A DNA stretch of 11,656 nt, taken from positions 1 through 11,656 of the forward strand of contig JAAYXY010000079.1 of NCBI GenBank assembly GCA_012515645.1, read 5' to 3'. Under the pieces are notes generated by a model, which was given only the letters and a program-made list of their open reading frames with translations, was not told the origin of the DNA and ran no database searches. The DNA comes from Candidatus Peribacteria bacterium. Its GTDB lineage: Bacteria; Patescibacteriota; Gracilibacteria; Peribacterales; Peribacteraceae. Of this stretch, positions 11,607 through 11,656 are shown piece after piece (the stretch's first letter is position 1; every line of letters starts with the position of its first letter). Position numbers and translations under genes: made by a program.

Positions 11607-11656
11607 ATGAAAATCGCCCTCGCACACGAACTGCTCACCATGAAAGGAGGCGCCGA
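11607..11656 (+). CDS. Glycosyltransferase, N-terminal fragment (cut by window edge)
   Basis: Only 16 codons are present: MKIALAHELLTMKGGAE minus the last partial codon. This is the characteristic start of GT4-type (glycosyltransferase family 1 domain) enzymes, where the first beta strand MKIAL is followed by a loop ending in GGAE near the sugar-nucleotide site. Such enzymes build cell-surface polysaccharides or glycolipids at the membrane. The specific sugar cannot be told. The start has no Shine-Dalgarno and a -10 box directly upstream. Confidence 0.65.
   Translation, partial: MKIALAHELLTMKGGA

Noticed and set aside
1..11656. UGA read as glycine (genetic code 25)
   Set aside because: TGA ends the first pilin in an ATGA overlap and ends rbfA, the L,D-transpeptidase, tatD and the third pilin at lengths normal for their families. 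No in-frame TGA interrupts any gene.
1..11656. CRISPR array, insertion sequence, integrase or phage genes
   Set aside because: No regularly spaced repeats, transposase or integrase motifs were found. The only tandem repeat is the 9-base PEN repeat, and the tRNA ends carry no duplicated attachment-site-like sequence.

Overview
The window looks like chromosomal DNA of a small-genome bacterium of the Candidate Phyla Radiation (Patescibacteria). A Peregrinibacteria or Peribacteria type is my guess, not something the sequence proves. The support is a VirB4-like ATPase of the short patescibacterial kind, a run of short multi-membrane-span proteins resembling the patescibacterial 'T4SS pilin' family, very tight packing with gene overlaps, and almost no Shine-Dalgarno sites. 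TGA works as a stop: it ends the first pilin gene in an ATGA overlap and also ends rbfA, the L,D-transpeptidase and others. The UGA-glycine code of Gracilibacteria and Absconditabacteria is therefore excluded.

Layout. 1-207: start of argS, leftward, cut by the window edge. 208-446: AT-rich divergent promoter region. 447-3815: rightward group of a coiled-coil lipoprotein, a VirB4-like ATPase and an acidic disordered protein whose start overlaps the ATPase end at an A9 run. 3820-5190: leftward nrnA and rbfA. 5191-5295: divergent control region full of inverted repeats. 5296-6171: fmt, rightward, converging on a leftward PUR-domain gene (6177-6476). 6636-8162: metG, leftward. 8214-9539: leftward pilin-like operon of three genes carrying four pilin units. 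9599-9863: two leftward tRNA-Gly genes. 9907-10458: leftward L,D-transpeptidase. 10516-10590: tRNA-Arg. 10598-11359: leftward tatD. 11511-11585: rightward tRNA-Lys. 11607 to the end: first codons of a glycosyltransferase.

Function. Most genes serve translation and RNA turnover: argS, metG, fmt, rbfA, nrnA and four tRNAs. Between them sit two pieces of a type IV secretion or pilus-like envelope machine, the ATPase group and the pilin operon, with no VirB6, VirB8 to VirB10 or coupling protein visible here. A cell-wall cross-linking enzyme and a glycosyltransferase complete the surface-related genes.

Most interesting observations. (1) A -10 hexamer lies 6-10 bases before the start codon of at least seven genes on both strands, which suggests leaderless transcription is the rule here. 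(2) A perfect A AAA AAA slippery site with an upstream Shine-Dalgarno-like GAGGAAG could join the ATPase to the disordered protein by -1 frameshifting. (3) One pilin gene is an internal tandem duplication. (4) Several stop codons lie at or near the centre of short inverted repeats.
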